Shown in pieces: positions 22,842-33,261 of a stretch of DNA of 64,000 nt. Source of the DNA: Vespula vulgaris (taxonomy: Eukaryota; Arthropoda; Insecta; Hymenoptera; Vespidae); NCBI RefSeq assembly GCF_905475345.1, contig NC_066602.1, positions 2,697,314 through 2,761,313 on the forward strand. The letters run 5' to 3'. The translations under genes and the position numbers were made by a program. Within the stretch, counting starts at the first letter, position 1; each line of letters begins with the position of its first letter. The notes below the pieces were generated by a model that searched no databases, was not told the DNA's origin, and saw only the letters and a list, made by a program, of their open reading frames with translations.

Positions 22842-23175
22842 GCTGGCCCATAAATATTTCATTTTTATTTTGAATGGAAAAACGAACGACGGGTCGATGC
22901 CGCGCGTCTCTACCCCGCCACTAAATCAGCGTTACTTTATTAAGTATTACCTTTAGTTAACAGATACTTAATCAAAAGGTGCACGCGGTACGCCACTAAT
23001 TTGACTTTGGCCCTCATAAATATTCGTGGAGCGCGCGGCAGCGTAGCCCGAAAGCACGCCGGGCACATCGCTCGAAAATACCGGACGCGGCGGATGGACG
23101 GAAGGACCGACCGGGACAAACGACCAATGACGGCGTACCGATAAAATACTCGTGTAATTAAATAGCGAAGAGGAG
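22842..23175. promoter_or_regulatory. Candidate enhancer with hairpin and flanking direct repeat
   Basis: The 10-mer CATAAATATT occurs at 22849-22858 and again at 23015-23024. Between them lies a perfect 9-bp inverted repeat, ATTAAGTAT (22939-22947) and ATACTTAAT (22964-22972), with a 16-nt centre containing GTTAAC. The stretch lacks simple repeats for over 300 bases and mixes AT-rich TAAT/TTAAG words with GC-rich CGCGCGGC segments. CATAAA and TTAAGT resemble posterior-Hox and NK-class homeodomain sites. Regulatory function is inferred. Confidence 0.28.
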
Positions 23176-23831
23176 ATGGATGGACACTAATGTTTAGCCG
23201 TTTGTACCTACGATATCAATGTTCGTTTCGATTATTCGTTCTGGGAGAGATAGAGACAGAGATAGGGATAGATAAAGAAAAAGAGAATTGAAAAAAATAG
23301 TAAAGAAAATGTTCTCTCGATATTCGAAGCTAGATTAAAAAGGAGAATGGAAAAAAAGAAAATAGATAGAAGACGACGATGTGGTTGATGTTGGAAGACC
23401 TTACGTTTATCGTACGTAGAGACATGGAAATTGTGGCATGGAAGCAAAAGCGGTTGGTTCGCGGCTCGGTAAACACTAAACACTCGTTAGCGCGTATAGA
23501 TTGAAACGCAATCTGTATTCGGTGTGGCTACCTTGGATGCGAAGCGAGTATGAGAGGGATAGAGATAGATAGAGAGAGCAAACGCTGCTTCGGGGGTTGG
23601 TGGACGAGCTACGGAAGGGTAGTTCTGGAGCCCGAAGAGCCCCAGGCCCCCTACTAATTGATTTGTGCTTCAGAAGCCCTCTCTAACTCTCTATTCTCGA
23701 CATTTCGATCCTTCTCCCGCTCTCGATCTCGCCCAACGCGAAAACAGCAGCAGGTAGGATCAACGCGAGACACTACCAAAGACGCTGCTCGATCTAATTG
23801 TTTCTCTTGCTCTTTCTCGATTCCTCTTCGT

Positions 23832-23880
23832 TCTCTCTCTCTCTCTCTCTCTTTCTCTTTCTGCCTGTCTGTCTCTCCAG
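23832..23880. repeat. (TC)n pyrimidine tract
   Basis: 22-nt pure core, TTTCTC and CTGTCTGTC units, ending CTCTCCAG at 23880, which makes an acceptor look-alike (see rejected items). Confidence 0.95.
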
Positions 23881-24084
23881 GAAAACGCATGGATCGGTCG
23901 ACTTGTAGACTCTCCTTGTTCGCCGTTTCGGTCAAAGCCTCAAAGGATCGTTATCTTACAGGAGACTAGTGTGTTTGATGGCCGGGAATACTCGGACGAT
24001 GGCTAATTTCGTGCGTTATACGTGTGCATTCCCGAAGCTATATACCCGTTCTATTGTAGCAGAAAATTCGTGTGGTCCATGTTC

Positions 24085-24330
24085 ACTTTCTTACTTTGAT
24101 ATTAATCTCGATTAATATCAAAGTTTAATCAAAGGGACGGTTGTTTCTTCTTTAGTTTCTATCCGGAGGAAGAGAAGAGAGGTGACCGTAAAATAAGCTA
24201 GAGGCGTCAGCTCATAAAGGAAAATCTTCATTTAATAAAGAGTCAGCGGTTTCACGCTCAAGATCGACCGAGTAGGACATTCGTCTCTGTAATTATATTT
24301 ACCGTTAATTGCCTGGACGGATTCGTGCCT
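24085..24330. promoter_or_regulatory. Candidate regulatory block with perfect hairpin and TCF-like sites
   Basis: A perfect 15-bp inverted repeat, ACTTTGATATTAATC (24093-24107) and its complement (24110-24124), is separated by 2 nt. Each arm carries CTTTGAT/ATCAAAG, and a third ATCAAAG lies at 24128-24134, matching the core bound by TCF/LEF (Pangolin in flies). Further right are TTTAATAAAG, GTAATTATATTTACCG and GTTAATTGCC. No coding signal. Confidence 0.27.
24093..24124. repeat. Perfect 15-bp inverted repeat
   Basis: Arms ACTTTGATATTAATC and its exact complement with a 2-nt centre (24108-24109). The centre is too small for a microRNA precursor loop. Confidence 0.97.
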
Positions 24331-24700
24331 TCGGGTCTATCGTTCGAGACAAAACATGGTCTCCTCCTCGGCCTTTGTTCGACTCTCCTTGTTGATGACC
24401 ACGCTTCGCTTTTGTACGCCATTTTTCAGACTTTGGTTCGTAATATCCTGAACCGGTCGCTCATGCTCCGGTCTTGTTCTCTGTCTCTCTGTCCGTCCAC
24501 GTGGGAGCGTAAACACGATCTTACTTTCTCGTTTCCTTAATTCCCTGCGTCCGCAAACATGTTCCCATTAACTATTTTACGGTATCAGAGAAGACTACTC
24601 TGCCGGAGGATCACTGGGAATGAAAAACGTTTTCATTTTCGGTAGATAACGTTTTATCAATTAAATCTTTACGCGGTATATCGTTATCGAGATATAAATT

Positions 24701-24745
24701 GCAACAGTAACAGCAACAGCAGCAGCAGTAGTAGTAGTAGTAGTC
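24701..24745. repeat. (CAG)n(TAG)n compound
   Basis: CAGTAACAGCAACAG units, about four CAG and then five TAG. In-frame TAG units exclude coding in that frame. Confidence 0.94.
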
Positions 24746-24968
24746 ATTAAATAGTTATAACACGGTCTACCTCGGTTCGTGTCAACCATTCGCGAAAGAC
24801 AGCTCGAACGAGGAGAGAGTCCAGTCGTACCGCTTGTCAACCGCGAAAACGACGAAGACAAACCCGCTTCTGGATAATTGGATGAGCTCTTAAACAGTGA
24901 AAATTACCCCCGCGGCGACTTACTTATTACGCTCTCGAGTTCGCATGTCGGTATGAGAGGGAGAGAGG

Positions 24969-24969
<1 letters not shown>

Positions 24970-25002
<33 letters not shown>
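24970..25002. repeat. (GA)n microsatellite
   Basis: Pure 33-nt run preceded by GAGAGAGGGG. Confidence 0.97.
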
Positions 25003-25005
<3 letters not shown>

Positions 25006-25084
25006 TAAGGGAACAGGCAAGGACGGGGGTGCAACGAACGAACATCGTCGCCGGTTTGTATTATAATTTCAAGCTACGATTACT

Positions 25085-25260
25085 TTACCTTTTGTCCCTT
25101 GACAGGCGAGAGCCTCCCGGTCAAAGCTCAAAAGCTTACTTATTATTTTTGGTCAAAGTCAGCAGCAACATCCCGCTCCGGTGGTATCACGAGCGGCGGC
25201 CTGTCGTGGTGCGGGCTTCCTAAAGCGACGAACCTTTTTCCAGGTGTTACGCCAAAGGGG
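25085..25260. promoter_or_regulatory. Possible regulatory block with paired GGTCAAAG sites
   Basis: GGTCAAAG occurs at 25119-25126 and 25151-25158, with YGGCGGC (CGGCGGC) at 25194-25200. TCAAAG is a weak TCF-type core, and GCCGCCR is the known TCF helper motif in Drosophila. GGTCA is alternatively a nuclear-receptor half-site. The rest is complex, repeat-free DNA. Confidence 0.17.
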
Positions 25261-25308
25261 TAATCTCAACGAACGCGTTTTAGCAGTCTCTTCGTAAAAA
25301 GTCCGACG

Positions 25309-25353
25309 ATATATATATATATATATACATATATATACACATATGTATGTATA
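25309..25353. repeat. (AT)n-rich alternating tract
   Basis: 45 nt of strict purine-pyrimidine alternation, AT with CA and TG steps. Confidence 0.95.
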
Positions 25354-25799
25354 ATTTACACTCTCTTAAATCATAACACAGAAACGTTTTGAGACCTTTG
25401 TTATACCATATCGTTGGAGTTAGAGACAAGTAAATTCGTTTTACGTGAAATAGATGGAAGGTAAAGGAAGAAGAGCGAGCGAGCGAGCGGGCGAGCGATA
25501 GGGAGAGGGTAAAGACGTTGAACGTGATTCGATTCTGGATCATCGTAGGATAACGGCCTTTCCTCTTAAGTCCACACGACATTGAATTGCAGAAACGAAG
25601 TAAACGAGCTCCGCAGACGGTTACAAAGCGCAACTATATCACGGACCGCTGATCTTAGGTTTAACCCTCGACGAAGAGAGGAGGTCCAGATTCCGCCCAC
25701 GGTGTATTCAATTTGAGCGGAGCGAATTGCAGATTCTCACCGGCTGCCCGCGGGCTTATTATCGCACTTTACCGGCTCGAAACATCGGGCGAAATTGCG

Positions 25800-25818
25800 C
25801 TCTCTCTCTCTCTCTCTC
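25800..25818. repeat. (TC)n microsatellite
   Basis: Pure 19-nt run. Confidence 0.94.
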
Positions 25819-25917
25819 CATCTTTATCGAGATATACTATTCTACGATCGTTTCGAAGCGAGATTTACAAGTGAGTACGGATTCGATCCATAAATTTCCT
25901 CCAGCGTGGATTCTAAG

Positions 25918-25947
25918 TCTCTCTCTCTCTCTCTCTCTCTTTCTCTG
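25918..25947. repeat. (TC)n microsatellite
   Basis: 24-nt pure core then TTCTCTG. Confidence 0.96.
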
Positions 25948-26149
25948 TCACGGAACCAAGACAGAGAGATCTCGATAAAGCTCGGGACACGATATATCCC
26001 TATAAAAACAAACGTACGTCGCGTAACTAAACCCGATCGAAAAGAATAAGGGATAGATTCGATCGTTCCTTAATCGCTCGAGAAAATAAAGAAGAAACTG
26101 GGACGGAAAGCGGGGGAGGCCGATATGCACGATCGCGAGAAAAAGGTAT

Positions 26150-26420
26150 GGTACAGGGTTATTAAAAATGCCCTGAAATATCCGACGGATTAAATCGTCT
26201 CATTTGCATAAGATACGTTCACCGTAAACACGAATTTATGGATATGCGAACGTATAGATTCGAGACCGAACGAGATAACTGCTAATAAAGGCTCATCCTG
26301 GCAGCAAATAATGAGGGGGTCCCCTGGGTGGCGTGGCGCCACGATATCCGACTAAATATCTCGCATGAGCTTATATACGCTATGCTACATTATTGCCATC
26401 CTATACGTTATAAACATTCT
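26150..26420. promoter_or_regulatory. Candidate enhancer block
   Basis: A long repeat-free block with ATTTGCAT (POU octamer, 26202-26209), CGTAAACACG (forkhead-type GTAAACA), AATTTATGG (Hox-type), GCAAATAATGAG and the perfect 12-bp palindrome CGTGGCGCCACG at 26332-26343. The diversity of recognised homeodomain/forkhead-like words and absence of microsatellite suggest constraint. This is inference only. Confidence 0.25.
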
Positions 26421-27651
26421 TTATTCGATTTCTTCCTAGTATTATCCTCTTGTTGTTTGACCTGGCTATAAGCCAATAATATCTCCTTTTCCTCTTTTAC
26501 CAACAATGACGATTCTCTCTATGGGAAAGTGTATATAACGAAATTTTTGGGATCTTTTTCGATACTCTCGCGTTGCAAGCGAATACGGGAAGATCGTTTA
26601 TATACTCTACGAGAACTCGTGAGCGAACAAAAATGCTCGGGATATAATTAATGATTCCTTCGAATCGGATTATTATTTGAAGAACGATAACGGTAACGAT
26701 GAAAAGACTTTGGCGAGAAGTCAAAGCCGTACCGTAAATACCGATCGTCTGTCCCTCCGAAAGAAGAGTCGTGCCATAAGCGAGAACGCGTACGGAGAGA
26801 AACGAGAAAATATTTTCGTAGGCCATCGTCCGATCGTTCGGCCAGAACTGTCGCCACGCGAAAGACAATAAAAGCGTGTAAATGTTCGCCGGTTATACGG
26901 TACAGGACGTGCGACGATAAATTAATCCGACACATTGCCGATTTCCATTCTCGCGTACGATACCGACCGAATTCATGGGCGCTTTTTTTTTCTTTTATTT
27001 TCTTTCTTTCTTTCTTTCTTTTTTTTTGCTTTTTTCTCATTTCTTTCTCTCTTTCTTTCACTCACCCTCGCGGCTCGCCACTTATCCCTAATTTATTGGA
27101 ATTACATCCGGTCACGCGAAAAAAAAGAAAGAAATAGCCCTCCTTTCCTCTACTTTCTCATTCGCTCTATCGAACGAAACTCGAAACTACGAAATTCCTA
27201 TGACATTAGATTCTTCATAGATTTCATTTTGCTCCTTCACACGTTGTAATAACAATTCCGTCGATTATAAATTTTTTTCGATAAAATTCGAAGGATAAGT
27301 ATCGCTCTAAGGAAAATACCTAAATGCAATATTCTCTCGGCTAAACCGAGAAAGTTAAATCTACGATTTCCAATACTACGCCGGTATAAATATCGCGGGA
27401 ACGACGTTCTCCGTGCGCGAGAGGGCAAAGGTTTAAATTATAATTCCGATCGAAAACGAACGAGGCGGCTTAAGAAAATTAATAGTCTGCAGGGTCTCGT
27501 TAATATACAAGGCTGCCGAGCACGCTCGGCGGTAGCAACGGCAGCTACTCCAACGCGAGCGTAGTCAAGCTTTTATATACAACCTTGAAGTCGCGCTGCG
27601 CTCCAATCTATGGAGAAGCAAACGTAATGCCGTGCTGTAGATATCGCGAAT

Positions 27652-27662
27652 GAGCGAGAGAG

Positions 27663-27705
<43 letters not shown>
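27652..27705. repeat. (GA)n microsatellite
   Basis: Pure 40-nt run (27666-27705) preceded by GAGCGAGAGAGAGC. Confidence 0.98.
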
Positions 27706-27708
<3 letters not shown>

Positions 27709-28259
27709 AAAGAGTCTCGCGAGTTCCACGTGTGTATCGAACTGGTTTATCGATAAAAGGAAATCGTAGCATCGGGAACTTTATGCCGACTATACGCGTA
27801 ACGAAACGGTCGAATGAATAAGTAACTACTCCGTGACACACCGTTCCCATGTAAACCCTCGAGACGTCCAACCCCTCCTCGAAACGCCATAACCTTTTCT
27901 CTGTAACGTAAGATATCCTTTCGATGACTGGGAAGGATCTCGAAGGAAAGAAAAAGAAGAAGAAAGAAGAAGAAAAGAATATACGAGAAAGGAAGAAGAA
28001 GACGCGCAAACTATTATCTTCGCGAGCTTCTACGTAAATACTCATACGAGTTGAGATTTTATTTATCTTGCGATCCTGTAGATAACGTTTCATGCGCGAC
28101 CGGTCTCCTCCTCCCTTCTCTCTTTTCTCTCTTTTTCCTACCTCTTTTTCTCCTTATTACTTTTAACCGAACACGAGCTCAAATTTCTCGGTCCGCGTCG
28201 AAGATCTCAGAGAAGAAGACCGGGTTACACGCGCCTTTTGTCCTATATTAAGAATCGAG

Positions 28260-28480
28260 GAAAGCATATTTGGACGAACCACCAGCATCGAGATGACGGG
28301 CGCTAATGAAACTATAATCATCGCAGTTTACGTTCGTCCAGTTTGTGTCGATGCAATGACCCCTTCGTGAACGACCGAGCTGGTCTTTTTTAATTGGATT
28401 GTCGTATCGTTCCTGAGAATTTTATATCGCACGACATTGCCCGGTTCTTACTGTTCCTCTCGGATTCGAACTCGAGGTTT
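28260..28480. promoter_or_regulatory. Possible regulatory block
   Basis: Repeat-free with GCGCTAATGAAACTATAATC, TTTTTTAATTGGATTGTCG and TTTATATCGC words. No open frame or splice borders stand out. Called on composition alone. Confidence 0.17.
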
Positions 28481-28664
28481 GCGACGACGTCATTCAGATC
28501 GAGATAATCGATAAGGTCTTTGCGAAGGGCTAGCTAACGCTTCCTTTAAGAGGAAAACGTACGAGGGTGTTCCTTTGGATCGGGGGTTGTCCCGTTGTAT
28601 CTTGGTGCTATTAACGGGAACAATACCGGAACCGGTCTAGGATATATCCTGTCCTTAACGCCTT

Positions 28665-28686
28665 TCTCTCTCTCTCTCTCTCTCTC
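28665..28686. repeat. (TC)n microsatellite
   Basis: Pure 22-nt run. Confidence 0.96.
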
Positions 28687-29298
28687 GATCTGTCTCTCTT
28701 CTTTTCTCCGTTTTCTCCCATCTTGCCCGTCCCTTTCACCCTTCGAGCTACCGGAGAGCCTCGAGAGGCCGATGCTTTTTCTCCTTGGCAATTTATCAAG
28801 ACGCTCCAATGTTTTTGTAACTGTCAAAGTATGCCGTGTATTGTGTGCGCTCGTATACCCGTATGTTCCACGTGTGGGCAGTGGACACATACGCGAAACC
28901 ATACGGCGCATCCGGTGCGTGGCAAAGCGATACGAGCGGTGCTCGGAAGGACTTTCGCTAATTCGTTCTTGCGAAAAATTGCAGGATCGTCGGCGTGGGA
29001 CAGCCGAGCTCGTGAACACGAGCATGAATTCGACGCGTTGCTGAACGTCGCCCGTCTGGATGACATTATTAGGAAGACTACGAGCGAGAGTATCCGTGGA
29101 GTCGCGTTCATTAATTCCTCTTTCTCTTTCTCTCTTTTTCTCTGTGTATATGTGTGTGTGTGTGTCCGGTCGAGCGAAAATCCTCGATCTTTTTTTCGTA
29201 TCTTTTAGAGACAAATACCTACATTGACAGTTGTATATACGTAATGTACATATTTGCTTGACGGTGGGCGTAACCGACAATAGCTCGACAGAGCAACG

Positions 29299-29334
<36 letters not shown>

Positions 29335-29340
29335 GCAGCG
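29299..29340. repeat. (GCA)n/(CAG)n array
   Basis: About five units, one AAC interruption, then seven units. Reads poly-Gln/Ser/Ala on the plus strand and poly-Ala on the minus strand; no supporting gene structure around it. Confidence 0.96.
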
Positions 29341-29439
29341 AGCTTCCTCCGAAGTAATTTATATATTTTCTTTCGTCCGATATTTGTCATCAAAGAGTGG
29401 CCATTAGTAGAAGAGCAGAGTAGAAGAAGAAAGGCCTCT

Positions 29440-29530
29440 GGGAGACACAGCGGGAGGCATTAGACCGTGGCTCCCATTAGCTCCGCCGGGTTTTTCTCTC
29501 GAAAGGAAATTAATGGCGCTCGATTCTCCG
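29440..29530. promoter_or_regulatory. Possible short regulatory block
   Basis: CATTAG appears twice 21 bp apart (AGGCATTAGACC and CTCCCATTAGCTCC), followed by GGAAATTAATGGCGCTCG. It sits next to the CAG/GCA array at 29299-29340. Weak, composition-based call. Confidence 0.15.
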
Positions 29531-30007
29531 CTCGAATTCTGGCTCTAGCTCTGCTCGTATATTCGATCACGATTATTCTTAAGAACTAAAGGACGACGCG
29601 ATCGTTCTCGTCTATTATTCGTTATCGTTCGACGAATAAATATTTCAATGTTCTCTCGTGATACGTTCCTCGTGATACCGATATAGTTCGGTAAGAATGA
29701 AAGTTTTCGAGTTTGCATTCGTTCCATCGATCGATGACGTTTACGCATCGATCAAAGCAGAATAGGTTTTATAGCGAGCTATCGATCAACTGGGACGTCA
29801 GCGAAAGCGTCGAGTTTAAGTGCTGGATCGCACGAGCCGACGTCGTTCTCGCACGTACGAGCCCGCAGTTGGGAACCACGTGAGTGGCACGTGACTAAGA
29901 GGATGTAGCAATTATATCTCGACTGCAGCCTCTCCTCAGGCTTTGCTCTCTACCAGCGGCAACGCCAGCACCCTTGCCATCGCCATCGTTCCTTCCTTCT
30001 TCTCTTA

Positions 30008-30015
<8 letters not shown>

Positions 30016-30042
<27 letters not shown>

Positions 30043-30080
30043 TCTTCTTCTTTTTCTCTCTTTCTCTCTTTCTCTTTCTT
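30016..30080. repeat. (TC)n pyrimidine tract
   Basis: 27-nt pure core (30016-30042), then TTC and TTTCTC units to about 30080. Confidence 0.96.
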
Positions 30081-30425
30081 TACCCGTAGGCAGCCGCCTT
30101 CGCGGCGCAACAATTAACGTGACTTCGCGATATCAAAAATGAGCCTTCCCCGAATCTGAAAACTGCTGGCTACTCATCAAAGGCTGCCGCAATAAATCCT
30201 TATTGCCAAGCGGATCGAGCACTCCTCGGTCTTCCTCGAACGCATTGACGTTTCGTCTTTTTCTTTTCTTCCTCGTTCCTTCTCGATCGAGAAGACGCTA
30301 TCGGTCGAAAATATGAAAGAAAGAAAATATATGTACAGGAAATAAGAAAGAGAAAAAAGACTCGACTGTTTCTTCCTGCGTTCAATGGAAAAGTCAATGG
30401 GCAGAGAGACTGAAACAGAAAGAAA

Positions 30426-30451
30426 AGAGAGAGAGAGAGAGAGAGAGAGAA
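30426..30451. repeat. (AG)n microsatellite
   Basis: Pure 26-nt run. Confidence 0.96.
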
Positions 30452-30705
30452 ATTCGTAAAGCACGATCGCAAACTAGGGAGCATCTTCTCGAAGCCGATT
30501 CTCTAGGTAATAACCTTACGAACACGTAGATAAACTCACGTCAGACTCTGGTACACGGCAGCCACCCCGTTCTATAAGCTGCGCGCACGTCTACTATAAT
30601 TATCCTCGGGTAATCACGACCCACACCACTGCTTTACGTTGGGCGCTTACCGCAGTCCGGCCACCGTATTCCGCAAAATTAGTATTTCCATTCCCCAAGA
30701 AGAAG

Positions 30706-30835
30706 AGGAGTGAGAAAGAAAGAGAGAAAGAAAGAGATAGGACAAGAGAGAAAGAGAGAGAGAGAGAGAGAAAACGAAGAAGGATTCGAAAGAGAAGGAA
30801 GGAATAAAAAAGAGGAGAGAAAAAGGAGAAACCAA
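30706..30835. repeat. Purine-rich tract
   Basis: About 130 nt nearly all A/G, with a 19-nt pure AG core at 30753-30771. Confidence 0.9.
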
Positions 30836-30989
30836 GAGAAGCGACCGACCACCGGTCGGTCCTCGATTTCACGTTCCCCACCCTCCTGCCGGCGCACGGC
30901 AACGTGTTTATTTTTGCAATTTGCTCGCTACGTCGAAGACCGACAATTAGATTTCCTGAGGTCGTTCGGCTACCGTATAAGTGCAAACC

Positions 30990-31090
30990 TTTCTTTCTCT
31001 CTCTGTCTCTCTCTGTCTTACTCTCTCTGTATCTGTCTTTCTCTCTTTCTCTTTCTCTTTCTCTTTCTCATTGTCTTTCTATCTTTCTCG
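30990..31090. repeat. (TTTCTC)/(CTGTCT) pyrimidine tract
   Basis: About 100 nt of degenerate TC sequence with CTGTCTCT and TTTCTC units. Confidence 0.93.
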
Positions 31091-31390
31091 CTTCTACAAA
31101 GATCGGGCCCTCAGATCCGTAGGTCCCAAAGGGTCCCGGCAAATGCACCGTAGGAAATAGCTTGAGGAGGACCACCTACACCTGCCTCCAAAAGGTAATT
31201 CCTCATTCTCTTATCTCTTTCTTCCTTCCTTCCTTTCTTCCTTCCTTCCTGTCGCGAAATTAGCAGCTGCGGACCTCTCTTTTTCTGGCGTTATACTATT
31301 TCCACGATACCGTTGTGAAATTCTCTTTTCGCTATTCGTAAAATGGGGACCTATCGAAGTATGAAAGAAGAAAGAGAAATATTGGAAGAC

Positions 31391-31395
31391 AGAGA

Positions 31396-31438
<43 letters not shown>

Positions 31439-31440
31439 GA
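31391..31440. repeat. (AG)n microsatellite
   Basis: Pure 33-nt core at 31399-31431. Confidence 0.97.
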
Positions 31441-31659
31441 ACAACGGAGGTCACGAACTTGCACGAACGGCTCGAAGCCGTGAATTCGTGTCTTTGTCTC
31501 TTCGATGAAGGGCGGCCGCGGTAGATATCTCTCAGGGTATACGCGTACGCGGTTTGAGGTGGAGGCACTAAATCAAGGCCCCGCATGCTTTGGATGGCGT
31601 CTAACAAATGAGCCAATGACAACCAGCCCGGCTTTGGCTCGGGCTTGCCTTCCCTCCCC

Positions 31660-31666
<7 letters not shown>

Positions 31667-31691
<25 letters not shown>

Positions 31692-31730
31692 GTTTCTCTT
31701 CTTCTTCTTCTCTTCTTCTTCTTCTTCTTC
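31667..31730. repeat. (TC)n(TTC)n compound
   Basis: Pure 25-nt TC run to 31691, then about ten TTC units interrupted once. Confidence 0.96.
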
Positions 31731-31785
31731 GGTTCGCTTTCTCTTTCTCTCGCTCGCAGCAACAAAACGATAATATATTTGAGAG

Positions 31786-31821
31786 TGAGGGAGAGAGAAA
31801 GAGAGAGAGAGAGAGAGAAAA
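31786..31821. repeat. (GA)n microsatellite
   Basis: Interrupted run with an 18-nt pure segment; opposite strand polarity to the TC array 60 bp to its left. Confidence 0.94.
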
Positions 31822-31954
31822 AGCACAGACGGGATCCGGACGGATCGAGAGGATACTATACACCGTTTGGAAGTCTGCGTGGTGGAAGGATGATCGAGGT
31901 TAAGGAAGAAGAAGAAAGGAAAGAGAAGTTGGCGGCGGAGGAAAGGGTAGGTGA

Positions 31955-32065
31955 GCCTTTTACACGTCACCGAGAACTAATACCCCGACGTGCGCTAATG
32001 ACGGCCAATAATTTAAAATATGAATTTGTATAAATCACCGGTAATCGTTAATTTCTCGGAATGTT
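31955..32065. promoter_or_regulatory. Possible regulatory block
   Basis: Holds GCGCTAATGACGGCC, AATAATTTAAAATATGAATT and CACCGGTAATCGTTAATTTC, a dense set of TAAT cores in otherwise complex sequence between two GA-rich stretches. Confidence 0.18.
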
Positions 32066-32094
32066 AGATCGGCTTCGGTCCATCAGACACAGAG

Positions 32095-32096
32095 AA

Positions 32097-32126
<30 letters not shown>
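32095..32126. repeat. (AG)n microsatellite
   Basis: About 22 nt pure, flanked by AAAAAG and AAAGAG. Confidence 0.95.
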
Positions 32127-32130
<4 letters not shown>

Positions 32131-32194
32131 AGATAAGAAACGGGAGAGGTACGAAGAGAAGGGAGGATAGCGGTCTTTGAGGTCTTCGTGGAGG

Positions 32195-32325
32195 TCATTT
32201 GTGCCAGGGCCTAGATTAATTGGATTAATTAGGCATTACGGTGCCCCGGAGCACGACGGTGCATTAGTCGGAGACTTCGACGGTACACTTCGTAAGAAAA
32301 AGGTTTAAACTTGACCTTCCAGAGG
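32195..32325. promoter_or_regulatory. Possible regulatory block
   Basis: GATTAATTGGATTAATTAGG near 32213-32232 gives two tandem GATTAATT words ten bases apart, followed by GCATTACGG and GTGCATTAGTCGG. Paired TAAT-type cores on a GC-balanced background suggest homeodomain binding (inferred). Confidence 0.2.
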
Positions 32326-32755
32326 GTGTAGGTAGGGAGATAGGTAAAGTAGTGGTGAGATACCGAAGAAAAGATTCGCGGATAGTATTAGTTTCTTCTT
32401 GTCGGTATGTTGGTTAGAAGATTCGCACGATTATTATCCAAAAATGGGATTATAGAGAAATATCCTGAGTTCCAATCGAGCGCGCTGCTCGAAGTCGTTA
32501 AAAACCGGACCTCCTTAGTCGGAGATGATTCTCGATGGGATCGAGATGGGCACGGTTTCCAACTCCCATCCCCCTCGATTTGTCTAAAAGCGTGTCCCTT
32601 TACGAGCGTTGGAACGTAACGCGACAAACGCCCGTCGAATCCTCCTCGCCGCTGCTCGTGTGCTCTCAAACCTCACCAATCTTTTTCTGTTGCATGGTCA
32701 AAAGTCATTACCGGCCACGAAATTTGACATGGTTTTTACTCTTGTTGCGCGCAAC

Positions 32756-32897
32756 AAGGAGAGAGAGGAAGAGAGACATACGGAGAAAGAGAGAGAGAGA
32801 AATAGAGAGACTGTGTGTGCTTGTGTATGAGTGGAAAGAAAGAAAGGAAAGAAAGAAAGAAAGAAAGAAAGAAAGACAGACAGAAAGATAGAGAAAG

Positions 32898-32952
<55 letters not shown>

Positions 32953-32957
32953 GAGAG
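32756..32957. repeat. Compound (GA)n(GAAA)n(GA)n
   Basis: GA runs to 32812, a TGTGTG gap, (GAAA)n at 32833-32876 and 32893-32935, then about 11 GA units. Produces long Lys/Glu/Arg frames. Confidence 0.96.
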
Positions 32958-33128
32958 GGCGAACGTTCGCCTATAATTATTTCCACATCTATCACTCGGC
33001 ACCGGCAATGGCCAGCCACGGCTATGGCTCGAAGATTGAAGATCGGCTCGGCTGAAAAAAATGAGACGCGAAACCGGGGCCCCATTTGAGCAATAGCGCG
33101 GGGAAAACGAGGTAGAGAACGGAGAGGC

Positions 33129-33216
33129 GATGATAGAGAGAGAGAGAGAGAGAAAGAAAAAGAGAAAGAAAGAAAGAGAGCGAGGTATAAGCCGAGAGAA
33201 AAGAAAAAAAAGAGAA

Positions 33217-33261
<45 letters not shown>

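Larger units (their letters stand above)
25354..28259. other. Non-coding stretch, no gene seen beyond the 26.15 kb block
   Basis: Holds a GAGC/GAGCGAGCGGGC patch near 25475-25500, a T-rich tract at 26980-27055 and a nested dyad GCCGAGC-AC-GCTCGGC at 27515-27530. The 161-codon minus frame at 27608-28093 is mostly repeat-derived. Confidence 0.65.
28481..31390. other. Non-coding stretch, no gene seen
   Basis: The 161-codon plus frame 28723-29208 and the 244-codon minus frame 28546-29280 overlap each other and show no domain. A Cys-rich patch in the plus frame (CFCNCQSMPCIVCARIPVCS) looks curious but lacks any matched spacing I recognise. The remainder is GA/TC repeats and plain sequence. Confidence 0.6.

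Noticed and set aside
23881..23969. Exon-like segment after TCTCTCCAG at 23880
   Set aside because: The pyrimidine tract is a TC microsatellite, the frame is short and ends in TAG, and no donor follows.
28546..29280. 244-codon minus-strand open frame and overlapping 161-codon plus frame with a Cys-rich patch
   Set aside because: The two frames overlap on opposite strands, contain repeat-derived Arg/Glu runs, lack any recognisable domain spacing, and have no matching splice or start context.
29299..29340. CAG array as a poly-Gln coding segment
   Set aside because: Frames around it close quickly or read poly-Ala on the minus strand with no gene context; treated as a microsatellite.
31332..31970. 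212-codon minus-strand open frame
   Set aside because: It is composed mainly of Ser-Leu, Glu and Lys repeats from TC, TTC and GA arrays.
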